A stretch of 64,000 bases of DNA from Bacillus mesophilus. GTDB lineage: Bacteria > Bacillota > Bacilli > Bacillales > SA4. The translations under genes and the position numbers were made by a program. Shown one piece after another: positions 11,706 to 20,578 of this stretch (position 1 is its first letter; each line of letters opens with the position of its first letter). The notes below the pieces were generated by a model that did not search any database, was not told the DNA's origin, and saw nothing but the letters and a program-made list of their open reading frames with translations. The DNA is taken from the NCBI RefSeq assembly GCF_011008845.1, contig NZ_JAAIWM010000002.1, forward strand, positions 558,001-622,000, written 5' to 3'.

Positions 11706-12386
11706 TTAATCTCCAACTCCTACCTCATTTGAGAGGGGGGTATCTATATAGCGCGGGGCCAAGATTTTATCAACTAGCTTTTCACATTGTGGTAAAGTGA
11801 AGCTTACAATCGGTCCTATTGTGATACAAAAAACAATTGTCCCAACAAAGACTGGCCCATCTAAAAGGAACCCTAACGTCAATACAACCACTTCAATCGC
11901 TCCACGGATATATTGAACCTTCCATCCTGTCCTTTGTGTTAACACCAACATTAATGAATCACGAGGACCTGCGCCACATCTTGCCGATATATATAACCCA
12001 ATTCCATATCCAATAACAAGAATTCCAATGACTAGCATCAGGTATTGCTCTAGTAAGCTATTAGGTGTTTTTAGAAAGGGGAGTAGCATGATTAAGTCAA
12101 TAAAAATCCCCACTAATAACATATTTAGAAACGCGCCTAGTTTTGGCCACGCTTTTGATAAAAGACTTGCTATAAGCAAAATAAAGAAACCTGCAATAAT
12201 GGACCACGTACCAATACTTAATCCAAATTGTTTGTAAAGACCGATATGAAAAACATCCCAAGGTGCACTCCCAACATCAGCCTTGATCATTAAGACAATT
12301 CCAAAAGACATGACTAGAAGTCCAATCATAAACACTAACCATTTAGCCGATAAATCCGCAAGATGGTTTCTCTTCCCCTGCTTCAT
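11706..12386 (-). CDS. YczE/YitT-like membrane protein
   Basis: 226 residues with about five to six hydrophobic helices; the segment KADVGSAPWDVFHIGLYKQ (about 35-53) and the later GAGPRDSLMLVL match the YczE/YyaS/YitT membrane family. The family is widespread in Firmicutes and lacks a proven substrate; YczE of B. subtilis influences surfactin/bacillomycin pathways indirectly. It stands between cymR and rarA, where B. subtilis has no such gene, so it is an accessory insertion here. Confidence 0.82.
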   Translation of the reverse strand: MKQGKRNHLADLSAKWLVFMIGLLVMSFGIVLMIKADVGSAPWDVFHIGLYKQFGLSIGTWSIIAGFFILLIASLLSKAWPKLGAFLNMLLVGIFIDLIMLLPFLKTPNSLLEQYLMLVIGILVIGYGIGLYISARCGAGPRDSLMLVLTQRTGWKVQYIRGAIEVVVLTLGFLLDGPVFVGTIVFCITIGPIVSFTLPQCEKLVDKILAPRYIDTPLSNEVGVGD

Positions 12387-12636
12387 ACGTGAACCCTTCT
12401 CTCATCTGTCAAAGTTGTCTTTACTTTCTGTCTCATCTATTCTATTTTTCAAATATAAAGCATTATAGCATACTTCAGGGGTGATTACATTTTTATGTGT
12501 TTAAAAAGGGGATTGTGAATTGAGTTTTTTAATTGGTGTACGGTCTAAGATTTTGTCCATTTTTAAATCTAGATTCGACTTTCCTTACAAAAAGAAAATT
12601 AACTTGTTTTTACAGGATCAATTACCCTAACAAGGT
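12387..12636. other. Gap with no recognisable gene
   Basis: About 250 bases upstream of the YczE-like gene and downstream of rarA. It is AT-rich. I see no open frame with a ribosome site, no repeat shared with other gaps, and only the rarA terminator at its right end. Confidence 0.6.
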
Positions 12637-12668
12637 AAAAACACTCGGTATTTCTCCCAAGTGTTTTT
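12637..12668 (-). terminator. Rho-independent terminator of rarA
   Basis: AAAAACACTTGGG and ACCGAGTGTTTTT form a stem overlapping the rarA stop codon, ending in a T-run on the minus strand; the symmetric A/T tracts could stop transcription in both directions. Confidence 0.85.
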
Positions 12669-13950
12669 ATTGCTCTTTAAATTCTTTAAGTTTCTTATGA
12701 ATACCAGCTAAACGCTTTTCATCTCCTGCTTCTTTTGGAACGTAATATTGTGTTCCTAACAATTCTTTTGGAAGATAATCTTGCTTCACCCATCCACCAA
12801 ATGTTCCAATCGGATAATCGTGAGGGTATTTATAGCCAACATGCCCTAATGCCTGTGCACCAGCATAATGAGCATCTCGAAGATGTTTAGGTATTTCTCC
12901 TACTCTTCCATTTCTTATATCACTAATGGCTTGATCTAACGCCTTATAAGCTGAGTTCGACTTAGAGGATAGACACATTTCAACTACCGCCACTGATAAT
13001 GGGATTCTTGCTTCTGGTAAACCTAATCGTTCACTTGAAGTAACAGCAGCTAAGACATTGTTACCTAAAGCTGTGTTAGCCAATCCGATATCCTCATAAG
13101 CGATGACTAGTAATCTACGATTTAATGCAACTAAGTCGCCCGTTTCCAGTAAGTGCGCAAGATAGTAAAGAGCTGCATCCACATCACTTCCTCGGATACT
13201 TTTTTGTAGACTCGAAAGCAGGTTATAAAAATGAGTACCCTTTTTATCTCCATACACGCCTACATTCTCTACCATTTCTTCAATCAATCCATCTTCAACT
13301 ATATATACATCATTTTCTTTTTTTGAGGCTTGAACAATCGATTCTAATAGTGTTAATGACTTTCTTGCATCACCGTTAGAGCCCCCAGCAATATTTTGTA
13401 ATTGCTGATCGGTGATTTTAATAGAAAGCTTTCCTAAGCCCTTTTTCTCGTCTGATAAAGCCCTTTGTAGAAGTTCTAGGATGTCACTTGCAGTTAAACG
13501 CTGTAACTGTTTAATTTGCCCACAACGACTTCTGATCGCAGGGTTTACATCATGAAAAGGATTTTCTGTTGTTGCCCCTATTAAGATAATATCCCCACGT
13601 TCTACATGAGGTAAAAGGTAATCTTGTTGGGCTTTATTAAAACGATGGATTTCATCTAAGAATAAAATAACCTGTCCGGTTAAGCGTGTTTCATCCACGA
13701 CCGCTTCAACATCTTTTTTGCCAGCAGTTGTTGCGTTTAAAGGAATGTATGGGATTTTAGTTGTCCCGGCAATAGCATTAGCAATGGAGGTCTTCCCTAT
13801 ACCAGGTTCGCCGTATAGTAGCATAGAAGGAACATGGCCATTTTTTATCATTTTATATAAACTAGTATGTTTACCAATAATATTTCTTTGTCCAACAATC
13901 TCATCAATTGTGGTAGGTCTCATTTTATATGCAAGTGGCTCAAAACTCAT
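12667..13950 (-). CDS. rarA: Replication-associated recombination protein RarA (MgsA)
   Basis: A 427-residue AAA+ ATPase related to clamp-loader subunits, acting at stalled replication forks. Walker A GEPGIGKT is at 47-54 and Walker B DEIHR starts at 99; the C-terminal RarA/WHIP oligomerisation region contains LYYLAHLLETGD and GHVGYKYPHDYP. ATG at 13950 is chosen because GGAGG lies seven bases before it. Gene order rarA next to tcdA is as in B. subtilis (yrvN), except for the RsfA-like gene between them. Confidence 0.95.
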   Translation of the reverse strand: MSFEPLAYKMRPTTIDEIVGQRNIIGKHTSLYKMIKNGHVPSMLLYGEPGIGKTSIANAIAGTTKIPYIPLNATTAGKKDVEAVVDETRLTGQVILFLDEIHRFNKAQQDYLLPHVERGDIILIGATTENPFHDVNPAIRSRCGQIKQLQRLTASDILELLQRALSDEKKGLGKLSIKITDQQLQNIAGGSNGDARKSLTLLESIVQASKKENDVYIVEDGLIEEMVENVGVYGDKKGTHFYNLLSSLQKSIRGSDVDAALYYLAHLLETGDLVALNRRLLVIAYEDIGLANTALGNNVLAAVTSSERLGLPEARIPLSVAVVEMCLSSKSNSAYKALDQAISDIRNGRVGEIPKHLRDAHYAGAQALGHVGYKYPHDYPIGTFGGWVKQDYLPKELLGTQYYVPKEAGDEKRLAGIHKKLKEFKEQ

Positions 13951-14068
13951 TTCAATGCCTCCATTCATAAGTCTATTATATATCGAAAAACTAGAGATGC
14001 CAAAATTCCTTGCCTATTCATACTCTATTGTTTTTACTACCTTTTAATTAGAACTGAAACTATTAAAC

Positions 14069-14097
14069 GTATAAAATCCTAACTTTCGGTAAATGCT
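14069..14097 (+). promoter_or_regulatory. Possible SigF-type promoter of the rsfA-like gene
   Basis: GTATA (14069-14073) and GGTAAATGCT (14088-14097) are separated by 14 bases, resembling a forespore SigF -35/-10 pair; the -10 match is incomplete. It lies 45 bases upstream of the gene. RsfA in B. subtilis is SigF-dependent, which is the only other support. Confidence 0.3.
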
Positions 14098-14141
14098 AGT
14101 TAAAAAAATAGTAAGCTACGAAATGATAGGAGTTGAATACA

Positions 14142-14885
14142 ATGAAGGTACGATCAGATGCATGGACACATGAGGATGACTTATTATTAGCAGAAACCGT
14201 TCTTCGCTATATTCGTGAGGGAGGAACACAGCTTCAAGCTTTTGAAGAAGTTGGAGATAAATTAAATCGTACTTCAGCAGCCTGCGGTTTTAGATGGAAT
14301 GCAGAGGTTAGAAGACAATATGACCAGGCAATATCTATTGCTAAAAAGCAGAGGAAAGAAAGAAAACGTGCTTTAGCAAATTCAACACCGGCTTCTAAAA
14401 CCGTTACAGGAGAAGTAATGAATAGACCTACCATTCAGACAGTACCAACTTTACCGGTTGAAGAAACTAATCATGAAATCCAAACCTATCAGCAGGAAAC
14501 AGCAGCTGAAATGACACCAACAATCGCACCTCCTCTTAGAGAGAGGACAACTACAAATCGTTCTACCAATCTGAATCTATCAATTGATGATGTAATTGGG
14601 TTCTTAACAAACCTTAAGCAAGAAGGAACACAAGGAACTCAAGCAAAACTTGAAAATGAAAGACTTAAATCGGAAAATGCAGATTTTAAGAGGAAAAACG
14701 AAGAACTTCAGCGAAAAGTTCAAAAATTATCAGAACAGCATACAACTATTCAAGAGGATTATCAAGCACTCGTTCAGATCATGGATCGTGCTCGTAGAAT
14801 GGTAATGTTTGAGGACACAGAGGAACGTAATTCTCCCGTTTTCCGAATGGATAAAAACGGTAACCTTGAACAAGTGGCGAAGTAA
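14142..14885 (+). CDS. rsfA: RsfA family prespore-type transcriptional regulator
   Basis: 247 residues. The N-terminal half is a Myb/SANT-like HTH (DAWTHEDDLLLAETVLRYI, then RTSAACGFRWNAEVR) typical of RsfA/YlbO proteins; the C-terminal part is a coiled coil (about 170-220, rich in E, K, L, Q). RsfA adjusts SigF-dependent gene expression in the forespore. The ATG at 14142 has AGGAG nine bases upstream; a TTG nine bases earlier is less likely. B. subtilis rsfA lies elsewhere, so this may be a paralogue (YlbO group). Convergent with tcdA. Confidence 0.82.
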   Translation: MKVRSDAWTHEDDLLLAETVLRYIREGGTQLQAFEEVGDKLNRTSAACGFRWNAEVRRQYDQAISIAKKQRKERKRALANSTPASKTVTGEVMNRPTIQTVPTLPVEETNHEIQTYQQETAAEMTPTIAPPLRERTTTNRSTNLNLSIDDVIGFLTNLKQEGTQGTQAKLENERLKSENADFKRKNEELQRKVQKLSEQHTTIQEDYQALVQIMDRARRMVMFEDTEERNSPVFRMDKNGNLEQVAK

Positions 14886-14891
14886 AATAAG

Positions 14892-15074
14892 AAAAGCGAA
14901 AGTGCTACATTGAAGTAAGACAGGCTAAGTGTGCAAGTTCTGTTGCAACGCCTGTCTGACCTGTATCGTGCAGGCCTCCCCCAAGCAAGTGTTCCTCTGA
15001 GGGAAAAAAAGGGGTTCCTCTTTGTTCTCGAAGGGTTATTGGACTCGGGGGGCTGGGTGCCGAAGCTCGATTAC
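14892..15074 (+). repeat. Type A modular hairpin repeat, copy 1
   Basis: A 183-bp element with the same ordered modules as copies at 38760, 43471 and 57583. It carries the head hairpin GACAGGC/GCCTGTC (14919-14925 and 14950-14956), the segment GACCTGTATCGTGCAGG, and the shared 3' end GGGCTGGGTGCC...GATTAC. The central hairpin is degenerate compared with the other copies. A short minus-strand open frame across it is not a gene. Confidence 0.8.
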
Positions 15075-15105
15075 GAACAAATCCATAGTACATAGAGAAA
15101 AAAAC

Positions 15106-15140
15106 ATCAAAAGACTGCTCTCAGGGCAGTCTCTTTTATG
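15106..15140 (+). terminator. Terminator downstream of the rsfA-like gene
   Basis: AGACTGC and GCAGTCT form a stem with loop TCTCAGG, followed by TCTTTTATGTTTTTT on the plus strand. It is the first good terminator after the rsfA-like gene, lying beyond repeat copy A1, so the repeat would be transcribed with the gene. Confidence 0.8.
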
Positions 15141-15184
15141 TTTTTTAGGTTTTGTTCATTCGTTTACACATACTTTTAAAGCGG

Positions 15185-15295
15185 ATTGCGTGAGATTCCG
15201 TATAATTGCGTGGGTCTACTTATTTATTGCGTGAACTCCTACATAATTGCGTGAGTTCGAAGTTTTTTGTTTGAAATTTAATCATAATTGCGTAA
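15185..15295. repeat. Phased array of ATTGCGTGA motifs
   Basis: The core ATTGCGTGA (allowing one change) starts at 15185, 15205, 15226, 15246 and 15287: steps of 20, 21, 20 and 41 bases. The last step equals two units with one missing. The bases between cores differ, so this is not a simple tandem repeat. It lies in the convergent gap between the rsfA-like gene and tcdA. No function known. Confidence 0.75.
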
Positions 15296-15321
15296 ATACA
15301 TGTGTTACAGGTAAGGGGCTT

Positions 15322-15349
15322 GAACGCTGGAGATAGATTACTACAAATC
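15322..15349 (+). repeat. 3'-end remnant of a type A repeat
   Basis: The sequence CGCTGGAGATAGATTACTAC matches the 3' terminus of repeat copy A3 (CGCTGGAGCTAGATTACTAC) with one difference, but the rest of the element is missing. This makes a second type A trace in the same gap. Confidence 0.65.
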
Positions 15350-15396
15350 ATTGAAACAAAGCACCACTAAAGTTTATACTTTCCCTATAAAATCAA

Positions 15397-15430
15397 AAAA
15401 GCCATCAACACATAGGGTTGACAGCTTTTC
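15397..15430 (-). terminator. Terminator of tcdA
   Basis: On the minus strand AAAAGCTGTCAAC pairs with GTTGATGGCTTTTTT across a short loop, just beyond the tcdA stop codon, ending in a T-run. Confidence 0.8.
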
Positions 15431-15434
15431 ACTT

Positions 15435-16196
15435 TTAATCTTTTACACGACTTACTGGAATTTCTTTTGTAATTTCAGTAATAACATGGCCAGCCATAAT
15501 TAGACCAGCTACAGATGGAACGAACGCATTTGAGGAAGGTGGCATTTTTGCCTTACGAATCTTTGCTCCCTCAGGGGCAATTTCCTTTCGAATATCCTCA
15601 CGAATAACAATTGGACTTTCATCAGAGAATACTACTTTGATTCCCTTATGAATTCGTTCTTTTCTAAGCTTTGTTCTAATCACTTTTGCCATTGGATCAG
15701 TATGCGTTTTAGAAATATCCGCCACTTTAAAACGAGTAGGATCTGTTTTATTGGCAGCCCCCATGCTCGAGATGATCGGGATGTTTCGCTGTAGGCATTC
15801 CTTCATTAGATGAATTTTATAGGAAATAGTGTCCGAAGCATCGATTACCCAGTCTAATCCATAACTAAAGAATTCTTCATATGTTTCTTCTGTATAAAAC
15901 ATCTTAAGGGCGATTACTTCACATTCTGGGTTTATGTCTTCTATTCTCGCCTTCATTAAATCAGCTTTTGGTTTTCCTACTGTTGAAAGTAAAGCGTGGA
16001 TTTGACGATTCACATTTGTTATATCCACATCATCTTTGTCTACTAATAAAATTCTTCCTACACCTGATCTTGCAAGAGCCTCCGCTGAAAAACTACCAAC
16101 TCCACCAACTCCTAAAACCGCAACAGTGCTATCCTTTAAAAGTTGAAGACCTTCTTTTCCTAAGGCTAATTCATTTCTTGAAAACTGATGTAACAT
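15435..16196 (-). CDS. tcdA: tRNA threonylcarbamoyladenosine dehydratase TcdA
   Basis: An E1-like (ThiF/MoeB) ATP-dependent enzyme that cyclises t6A37 of tRNA to ct6A. The nucleotide-binding motif GVGGVGSFSAEAL is at about residues 29-41, followed by LLVDKDDVDITNVNRQ, the E1-family ATP site. ATG at 16196 gives 253 residues as in B. subtilis YrvM; a 21-residue longer frame exists upstream but does not match the family start. It lies between the rsfA-like gene (convergent) and the 6S RNA gene. Confidence 0.93.
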   Translation of the reverse strand: MLHQFSRNELALGKEGLQLLKDSTVAVLGVGGVGSFSAEALARSGVGRILLVDKDDVDITNVNRQIHALLSTVGKPKADLMKARIEDINPECEVIALKMFYTEETYEEFFSYGLDWVIDASDTISYKIHLMKECLQRNIPIISSMGAANKTDPTRFKVADISKTHTDPMAKVIRTKLRKERIHKGIKVVFSDESPIVIREDIRKEIAPEGAKIRKAKMPPSSNAFVPSVAGLIMAGHVITEITKEIPVSRVKD

Positions 16197-16332
16197 AATT
16201 GCACCACTTTCTATGTAATTTCCTATTATGCTTGTTTTCCCCGTTTTTAACGATATCATACTACACTTTAATGTCTAGTATTTCAATAGGAATTTTAGAA
16301 ATACATGATTTCTAGTTGAACCCAAGGATTAT

Positions 16333-16367
16333 GATATAAAAACCCTATGCCATAGTTAGCATAGGGT
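16333..16367 (-). terminator. Terminator downstream of 6S RNA
   Basis: CCCTATGC and GCATAGGG (16343-16366) with loop TAACTATG, followed by TTTTTATAT on the minus strand. It lies about 20 bases beyond the mature 3' end of the RNA. Confidence 0.88.
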
Positions 16368-16387
16368 AGTATGATATTTAAGTTTAG

Positions 16388-16568
16388 AAAGTCCCAATTA
16401 TGCCGTCGATTCCTTCGTTTTGAACCCGCTCTAGGCAGGTGGGTGCACTGTTTCAGACATTTGTAAGTCCTCATGATGAGGCATTTACGCGGTCTGAAAA
16501 CCCGGGCTCCCGTATAACTTATTGTTCGGTCAAAACAATAGGTTACGCGACGAACACATTAGGACTTT
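16388..16568 (-). ncRNA. bsrA: 6S-1 RNA (BsrA)
   Basis: About 181 nt between aspS and tcdA, where B. subtilis also carries bsrA. The ends are complementary (AAAGTCC at the 5' end, GGGACTTT at the 3' end), and the 5' segment AAGTCCTAATGTGTT followed by GTTTTGACCGAACAA resembles B. subtilis 6S-1. The interior contains long imperfect helices (CAGACCGCG...CTGAAA region) flanking an open bubble that imitates an open promoter. 6S RNA binds and sequesters SigA RNA polymerase. The exact 5' end could be a few bases upstream. Confidence 0.9.
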
Positions 16569-16578
16569 ATGTGTGATT

Positions 16579-16607
16579 ATCATATCATGTTTTGAAAACG
16601 TTATCAA
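16579..16607 (-). promoter_or_regulatory. SigA promoter of the 6S RNA gene
   Basis: -35 TTGATA (16602-16607) and -10 TATGAT (16579-16584) with a 17-nt spacer, about eight bases before the RNA start. It lies in the short gap after the aspS stop codon. Confidence 0.8.
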
Positions 16608-16655
16608 GGTTACTAAGATTGTCTTTGGTGAAAAAAAGCTATTAAAATTTTACAT

Positions 16656-18425
16656 TTATTCCTTCAAATTTAACTTCAAATGTAGGTCGTCTAGCTGTGC
16701 CTCAGAAACAGATCCGGGTGCTTCCATTAAAAGGTCACTTGCACTAGCTGTCTTAGGGAATGCAATGGTGTCTCGTAAGTTAGTTCGGCCAGCTAATAAC
16801 ATCACTAAACGATCTAAACCAAGTGCAATTCCTCCGTGTGGAGGTGTACCATACTCAAAGGCTTCTAATAAGAATCCAAATTGTTCATTAGCCTCTTCCT
16901 TCGTAAATCCAAGTGTATCGAACATTTTCTCTTGAATCTCACGTTCATAAATCCTTAAAGATCCTCCGCCTAACTCATAACCATTTAATACAAGGTCATA
17001 AGCTTGAGCACGAACTTCACTAGGATTAGAGTCTAATTTCTCTAGATCCTCGCGAACGGGCATCGTAAACGGATGATGTGCTGCAAAATAACGGTTTGCC
17101 TCTGCATCAAACTCTAAAAGTGGCCAATCTGTTACCCAAAGGAAATTAAATTGGTTTTCATTAATCAGTTTACGCTCTTTACCAAGCTTTAGACGAAGAG
17201 CCCCCAAACTGTCAGCAACTACAGACTTTTTATCAGCTACAAAGAGTAGTAAGTCATTTTCTTCAACTGAAAGAACTTCTGATATTGTTTTCTGTTCTTC
17301 TTCACTAAAGAATTTAGAAATAGGTCCTTTTAGGCCATCTGCCTCTGCCTTTAACCAAGCCAAGCCTTTTGCACCATATCGACTCACAAACTCTGTTAAA
17401 GCATCAATATCTTTTCTAGAGTAGTCTGGAGCGCCTGCTTTTACATTAATGGCTTTAACCTGGCCTCCACCTTGTACTGCTCCACTAAACACTTTAAATC
17501 CAGAATCCTTTACTAGCTCAGAAACATCTGTTAACTCCATCGCAAATCTCGTGTCAGGCTTATCAGAGCCGAAACGGTCCATTGCCTCCTGATACGACAT
17601 TCTAGGGAAAGGTGTAGATACTTCCATTCCTCTAGCTTCTTTTAACACTTGTCTCATCATATTTTCAGCTAATCCGATAATATCTTCCTGACTCATAAAA
17701 GAAGTTTCTATATCAATTTGAGTAAACTCAGGTTGACGATCAGCACGCAAGTCCTCATCACGGAAGCAGCGAGCCACCTGATAGTATCGTTCAAAACCAC
17801 CGACCATTAGTAACTGCTTAAAAATCTGTGGTGATTGTGGAAGTGCATAAAATTCTCCAGGATGTACTCGACTTGGCACTAAATAATCTCTTGCTCCCTC
17901 AGGTGTACTTTTTGTGAGGATAGGTGTTTCTACTTCAATGAAACCTTCTGTGTCTAGATGGTCACGCATCGCTTTCGTAACACGATGTCTCATCTTGAAC
18001 GTTTCAAGCATAACTGGTCTTCTTAAGTCTAAATATCGATACTTTAAACGAACTTCTTCCGCCACATCGGTTTGATCGGAGATGACAAAGGGAGGTGTTT
18101 TTGCAGCATTTAGGACCTCAATAGACTCAGCGCTTACTTCCACTTTACCTGTCTTAATATTCGTATTAATGGTTTGCTCTGACCGTTCAACCACTTTTCC
18201 TTTAATCGCTATTACATATTCACTTCGAACTTCCTCAGCCAGCTTCAGAGCTTCTTCCGATACTTCTGGATTAAATACAATTTGAACGATACCGGTACGA
18301 TCTCTTAGGTCGATAAAGATTAACCCACCAAGGTCACGTCTTTTTTGAATCCAACCCTTTAACTCTACAGTTTGACCAACGAATGCCTCAGTCACTTCAC
18401 CACAATGGTGTGATCTTTCTATCAT
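16656..18425 (-). CDS. aspS: Aspartyl-tRNA synthetase
   Basis: AspRS, class IIb, 589 residues, bacterial type with the GAD insertion (about 285-410). The OB-fold anticodon domain occupies residues 1-105; motif 2 is [18 protein letters not shown], and motif 3 is [13 protein letters not shown] near the end. ATG at 18425 follows GAGGAGG. It is 14 bases downstream of hisS and lacks its own promoter-like gap, so it depends on the T-box upstream of hisS. No terminator is evident between it and the 6S gene. Confidence 0.97.
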   Translation of the reverse strand: MIERSHHCGEVTEAFVGQTVELKGWIQKRRDLGGLIFIDLRDRTGIVQIVFNPEVSEEALKLAEEVRSEYVIAIKGKVVERSEQTINTNIKTGKVEVSAESIEVLNAAKTPPFVISDQTDVAEEVRLKYRYLDLRRPVMLETFKMRHRVTKAMRDHLDTEGFIEVETPILTKSTPEGARDYLVPSRVHPGEFYALPQSPQIFKQLLMVGGFERYYQVARCFRDEDLRADRQPEFTQIDIETSFMSQEDIIGLAENMMRQVLKEARGMEVSTPFPRMSYQEAMDRFGSDKPDTRFAMELTDVSELVKDSGFKVFSGAVQGGGQVKAINVKAGAPDYSRKDIDALTEFVSRYGAKGLAWLKAEADGLKGPISKFFSEEEQKTISEVLSVEENDLLLFVADKKSVVADSLGALRLKLGKERKLINENQFNFLWVTDWPLLEFDAEANRYFAAHHPFTMPVREDLEKLDSNPSEVRAQAYDLVLNGYELGGGSLRIYEREIQEKMFDTLGFTKEEANEQFGFLLEAFEYGTPPHGGIALGLDRLVMLLAGRTNLRDTIAFPKTASASDLLMEAPGSVSEAQLDDLHLKLNLKE

Positions 18426-18439
18426 TCTTGCTCCTCCTC

Positions 18440-19714
18440 TTACTTCTCTTTGTTTTCTAATAGAAAAGTCGATATTTCATTTAAAGAAATCTCTTCTTGA
18501 TTACCTGTTTTTAGGTTTTTAATAGATGCTGAATTTCTCTCAAGTTCATCATCTCCTAGGACTACAACAAATTGTGCCTCTAGCCGATCTGCTGCTTTGA
18601 ACTGTGCTTTGATCTTTTTATCTAGATAGTCCTTTTCAACAGTGAGATTCGCCTTTCTAAGCTCATTCACTAATGAGATAGATACATCCTTTGCTTTTTC
18701 ACCAAGAGCAACAACATAACAATCAATTCCCTTTGAAATCGGCAAATCAATTCCTTCAGCCTCTAGAGCAAGTAAAAGTCTTTCTATACTTAGTGCAAAG
18801 CCAATTCCAGGTGTGTCTGGTCCCCCAATCTCTTGAGCTAAACCATTATATCTACCACCACCCATTAAAGTGGTAATAGCACCAAAACCTTCAGCGTCAC
18901 TCATGATTTCAAAGGCAGTGTGAGAATAATAATCAAGACCACGAACTAATCGTGAATCGACTTGATATTCGATACCCATAGCACTTAAATATTGCTGAAC
19001 TTTTTTAAAGTAGAGAACAGATTCTTCATTTAGATAATCTAGAATAGATGGAGCAGTCTTCATCAATGGGTGCTCTCTGTCTTTTTTACAATCTAAGATT
19101 CGTAACGGATTTGTTTCTAAGCGATTTTGACAATCAGAACAAAGCTCTTTAATGTTCGGAGCAAAATGCCCTGTTAAAGCTGTACGGTGAGCACTTCTAC
19201 TCTCCTGATCACCTAAGCTATTAATGATAAGCTTTAGCTTTTTAAGTCCAAGTTCCTGATACATCGCCATAGCTAGTGAGATTACTTCAGCATCAATGGC
19301 TGGGTCAGCACTCCCTAATGCCTCAATTCCAAATTGTACGAATTGTCGATATCGCCCTGACTGCGGTCTCTCATAACGAAACATAGGGCCCATATAATAA
19401 AGCTTAGTTGGTTGATCTGGCAATCCATACATTTTATTTTCAACATAGGCACGAACAGTTGACGCAGTCCCTTCAGGACGTAGGGTAAGACTTCTGTCAC
19501 CACGATCGGTGAATGTATACATTTCCCTTTGAACGATATCTGTTGTATCTCCAACACTTCTTAGAAATAATTCAGTATGCTCGAAAATCGGGGTTCTGAT
19601 TTCTTTATAATTAAATCTTTTACACAGGTTACGTGCCTTCTCCTCCACATACTGCCAGCGTTCAACCACTCCAGGTAATATATCCTGTGTTCCTCTGGGA
19701 ATTTGAATTGACAT
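18440..19714 (-). CDS. hisS: Histidyl-tRNA synthetase
   Basis: HisRS, class II homodimer, 424 residues. Motif 2 region [19 protein letters not shown], histidine motifs LVRGLDYYS and GGGRYNGL, and a C-terminal anticodon-binding domain (about 330-420) are present. ATG at 19714 has AGGAGG upstream. It is first in the hisS-aspS operon behind a T-box leader. Confidence 0.97.
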   Translation of the reverse strand: MSIQIPRGTQDILPGVVERWQYVEEKARNLCKRFNYKEIRTPIFEHTELFLRSVGDTTDIVQREMYTFTDRGDRSLTLRPEGTASTVRAYVENKMYGLPDQPTKLYYMGPMFRYERPQSGRYRQFVQFGIEALGSADPAIDAEVISLAMAMYQELGLKKLKLIINSLGDQESRSAHRTALTGHFAPNIKELCSDCQNRLETNPLRILDCKKDREHPLMKTAPSILDYLNEESVLYFKKVQQYLSAMGIEYQVDSRLVRGLDYYSHTAFEIMSDAEGFGAITTLMGGGRYNGLAQEIGGPDTPGIGFALSIERLLLALEAEGIDLPISKGIDCYVVALGEKAKDVSISLVNELRKANLTVEKDYLDKKIKAQFKAADRLEAQFVVVLGDDELERNSASIKNLKTGNQEEISLNEISTFLLENKEK

Positions 19715-19851
19715 GTTTATTCCTCCTAAATTCTAACGCCACTTGATCCCAAATGAAGCTTCTAGTAAAAGGTAAGTTCCTTCCCTCTGAGCCTATACAC
19801 TTGAGCAAGACATGAATTTTATTGTGTCACTTATTTTTTCTTGATAATAAA

Positions 19852-20143
19852 TAATAAAAAGCCCTCGTCTCTACTTCATGATGAAGTAGGGACGAGAGCT
19901 ATATATTCCCGTGGTACCACCCTAATTGAAGTTATGACTCTTGCCTACAAGTCACTATGTACTTCCACTTTTGACAGTTAACGCCTGCCACGTCCGGCTT
20001 CTACTAAAGAGTTCGAAGCGGAACCTACTGAGTGTCTTTCGTTAAGGCATCTTGTAGAAATGTTCGCAGCCTAGACATTTCCTCTCTGTTCAAGTGTAGC
20101 TTAATTACTTTTCTCGATCATCGGTTCTTATTTATTATAATTG
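19852..20143 (-). promoter_or_regulatory. T-box leader of hisS-aspS
   Basis: The T-box core GGGTGGTACCAC (19911-19922) precedes a terminator made of GCTCTCGTCCCTACTTCAT pairing with its complement (19861-19900) and a T-run. Stem I has an AGTA motif 5' and GAAAGACAC 3'; the specifier region is GACAC (20036-20032), which contains both GAC (Asp) and CAC (His). By analogy with the alaS leader, where the specifier is followed by A and the closing strand, GAC followed by A then CTC fits the specifier slot best, while CAC overlaps it. Confidence 0.9.
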
Positions 20144-20149
20144 TTAATT

Positions 20150-20178
20150 ATCATACGAATGTTTAATTTGAATGTCAA
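20150..20178 (-). promoter_or_regulatory. SigA promoter of the hisS-aspS leader
   Basis: Perfect -35 TTGACA (20173-20178), 17-nt spacer, -10 TATGAT (20150-20155) on the minus strand, just upstream of the T-box leader and a few bases after the stop of the small yrzK-like gene. Confidence 0.82.
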
Positions 20179-20183
20179 GAGGA

Positions 20184-20360
20184 TTATGAACGTTCTAGCT
20201 GCTTTTTTAATTGTTTCACTTCTCTTAGTGACAAACCAAATTCAGAAGCAAGTTCCATACTAGGTGTAGCATTTTCTTTTTCTATAAAATCATGAAAATT
20301 AACTCCAAATAATTGCTGTGATCCATTAGCGATATGCTCACCTTTTTCACTAAATCTCAT
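20184..20360 (-). CDS. yrzK: Small YrzK-like protein
   Basis: 58 residues beginning MRFSEKGEHIANGSQQLFGV; the C-terminal half (SMELASEFGLSLREVKQLKKQL) looks like a helix-turn-helix resembling a sigma-factor region. Length and position between hisS and the amidase match yrzK of B. subtilis; function unknown. ATG at 20360 has AAGGAAG upstream; a TTG 18 bases before it overlaps that ribosome site. Confidence 0.72.
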   Translation of the reverse strand: MRFSEKGEHIANGSQQLFGVNFHDFIEKENATPSMELASEFGLSLREVKQLKKQLERS

Positions 20361-20578
20361 TTCTCTCTTCCTTTCCAATAAAATCTATTTATATATTTCC
20401 CAAATGCACCAATTTTTTTCACAATCTGACAAGGATTTTACTATTTTCTCTAGAATTATAAGAGTGGGTTTGTACTGTACTTTTTTAGGCTAGTTAAACC
20501 TTGTTGTTGGTTTTCGTTTAGTCGTAAAATGAAAGTCACTTACGATACAACCTTTTACAAAAGGAGGATTTTTTCATC

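Noticed and set aside
14905-15093. 62-codon minus-strand frame
   Set aside because: It covers repeat copy A1 and shares its peptide pattern with the frame over copy A4 (57557-57742); a by-product of the repeat.
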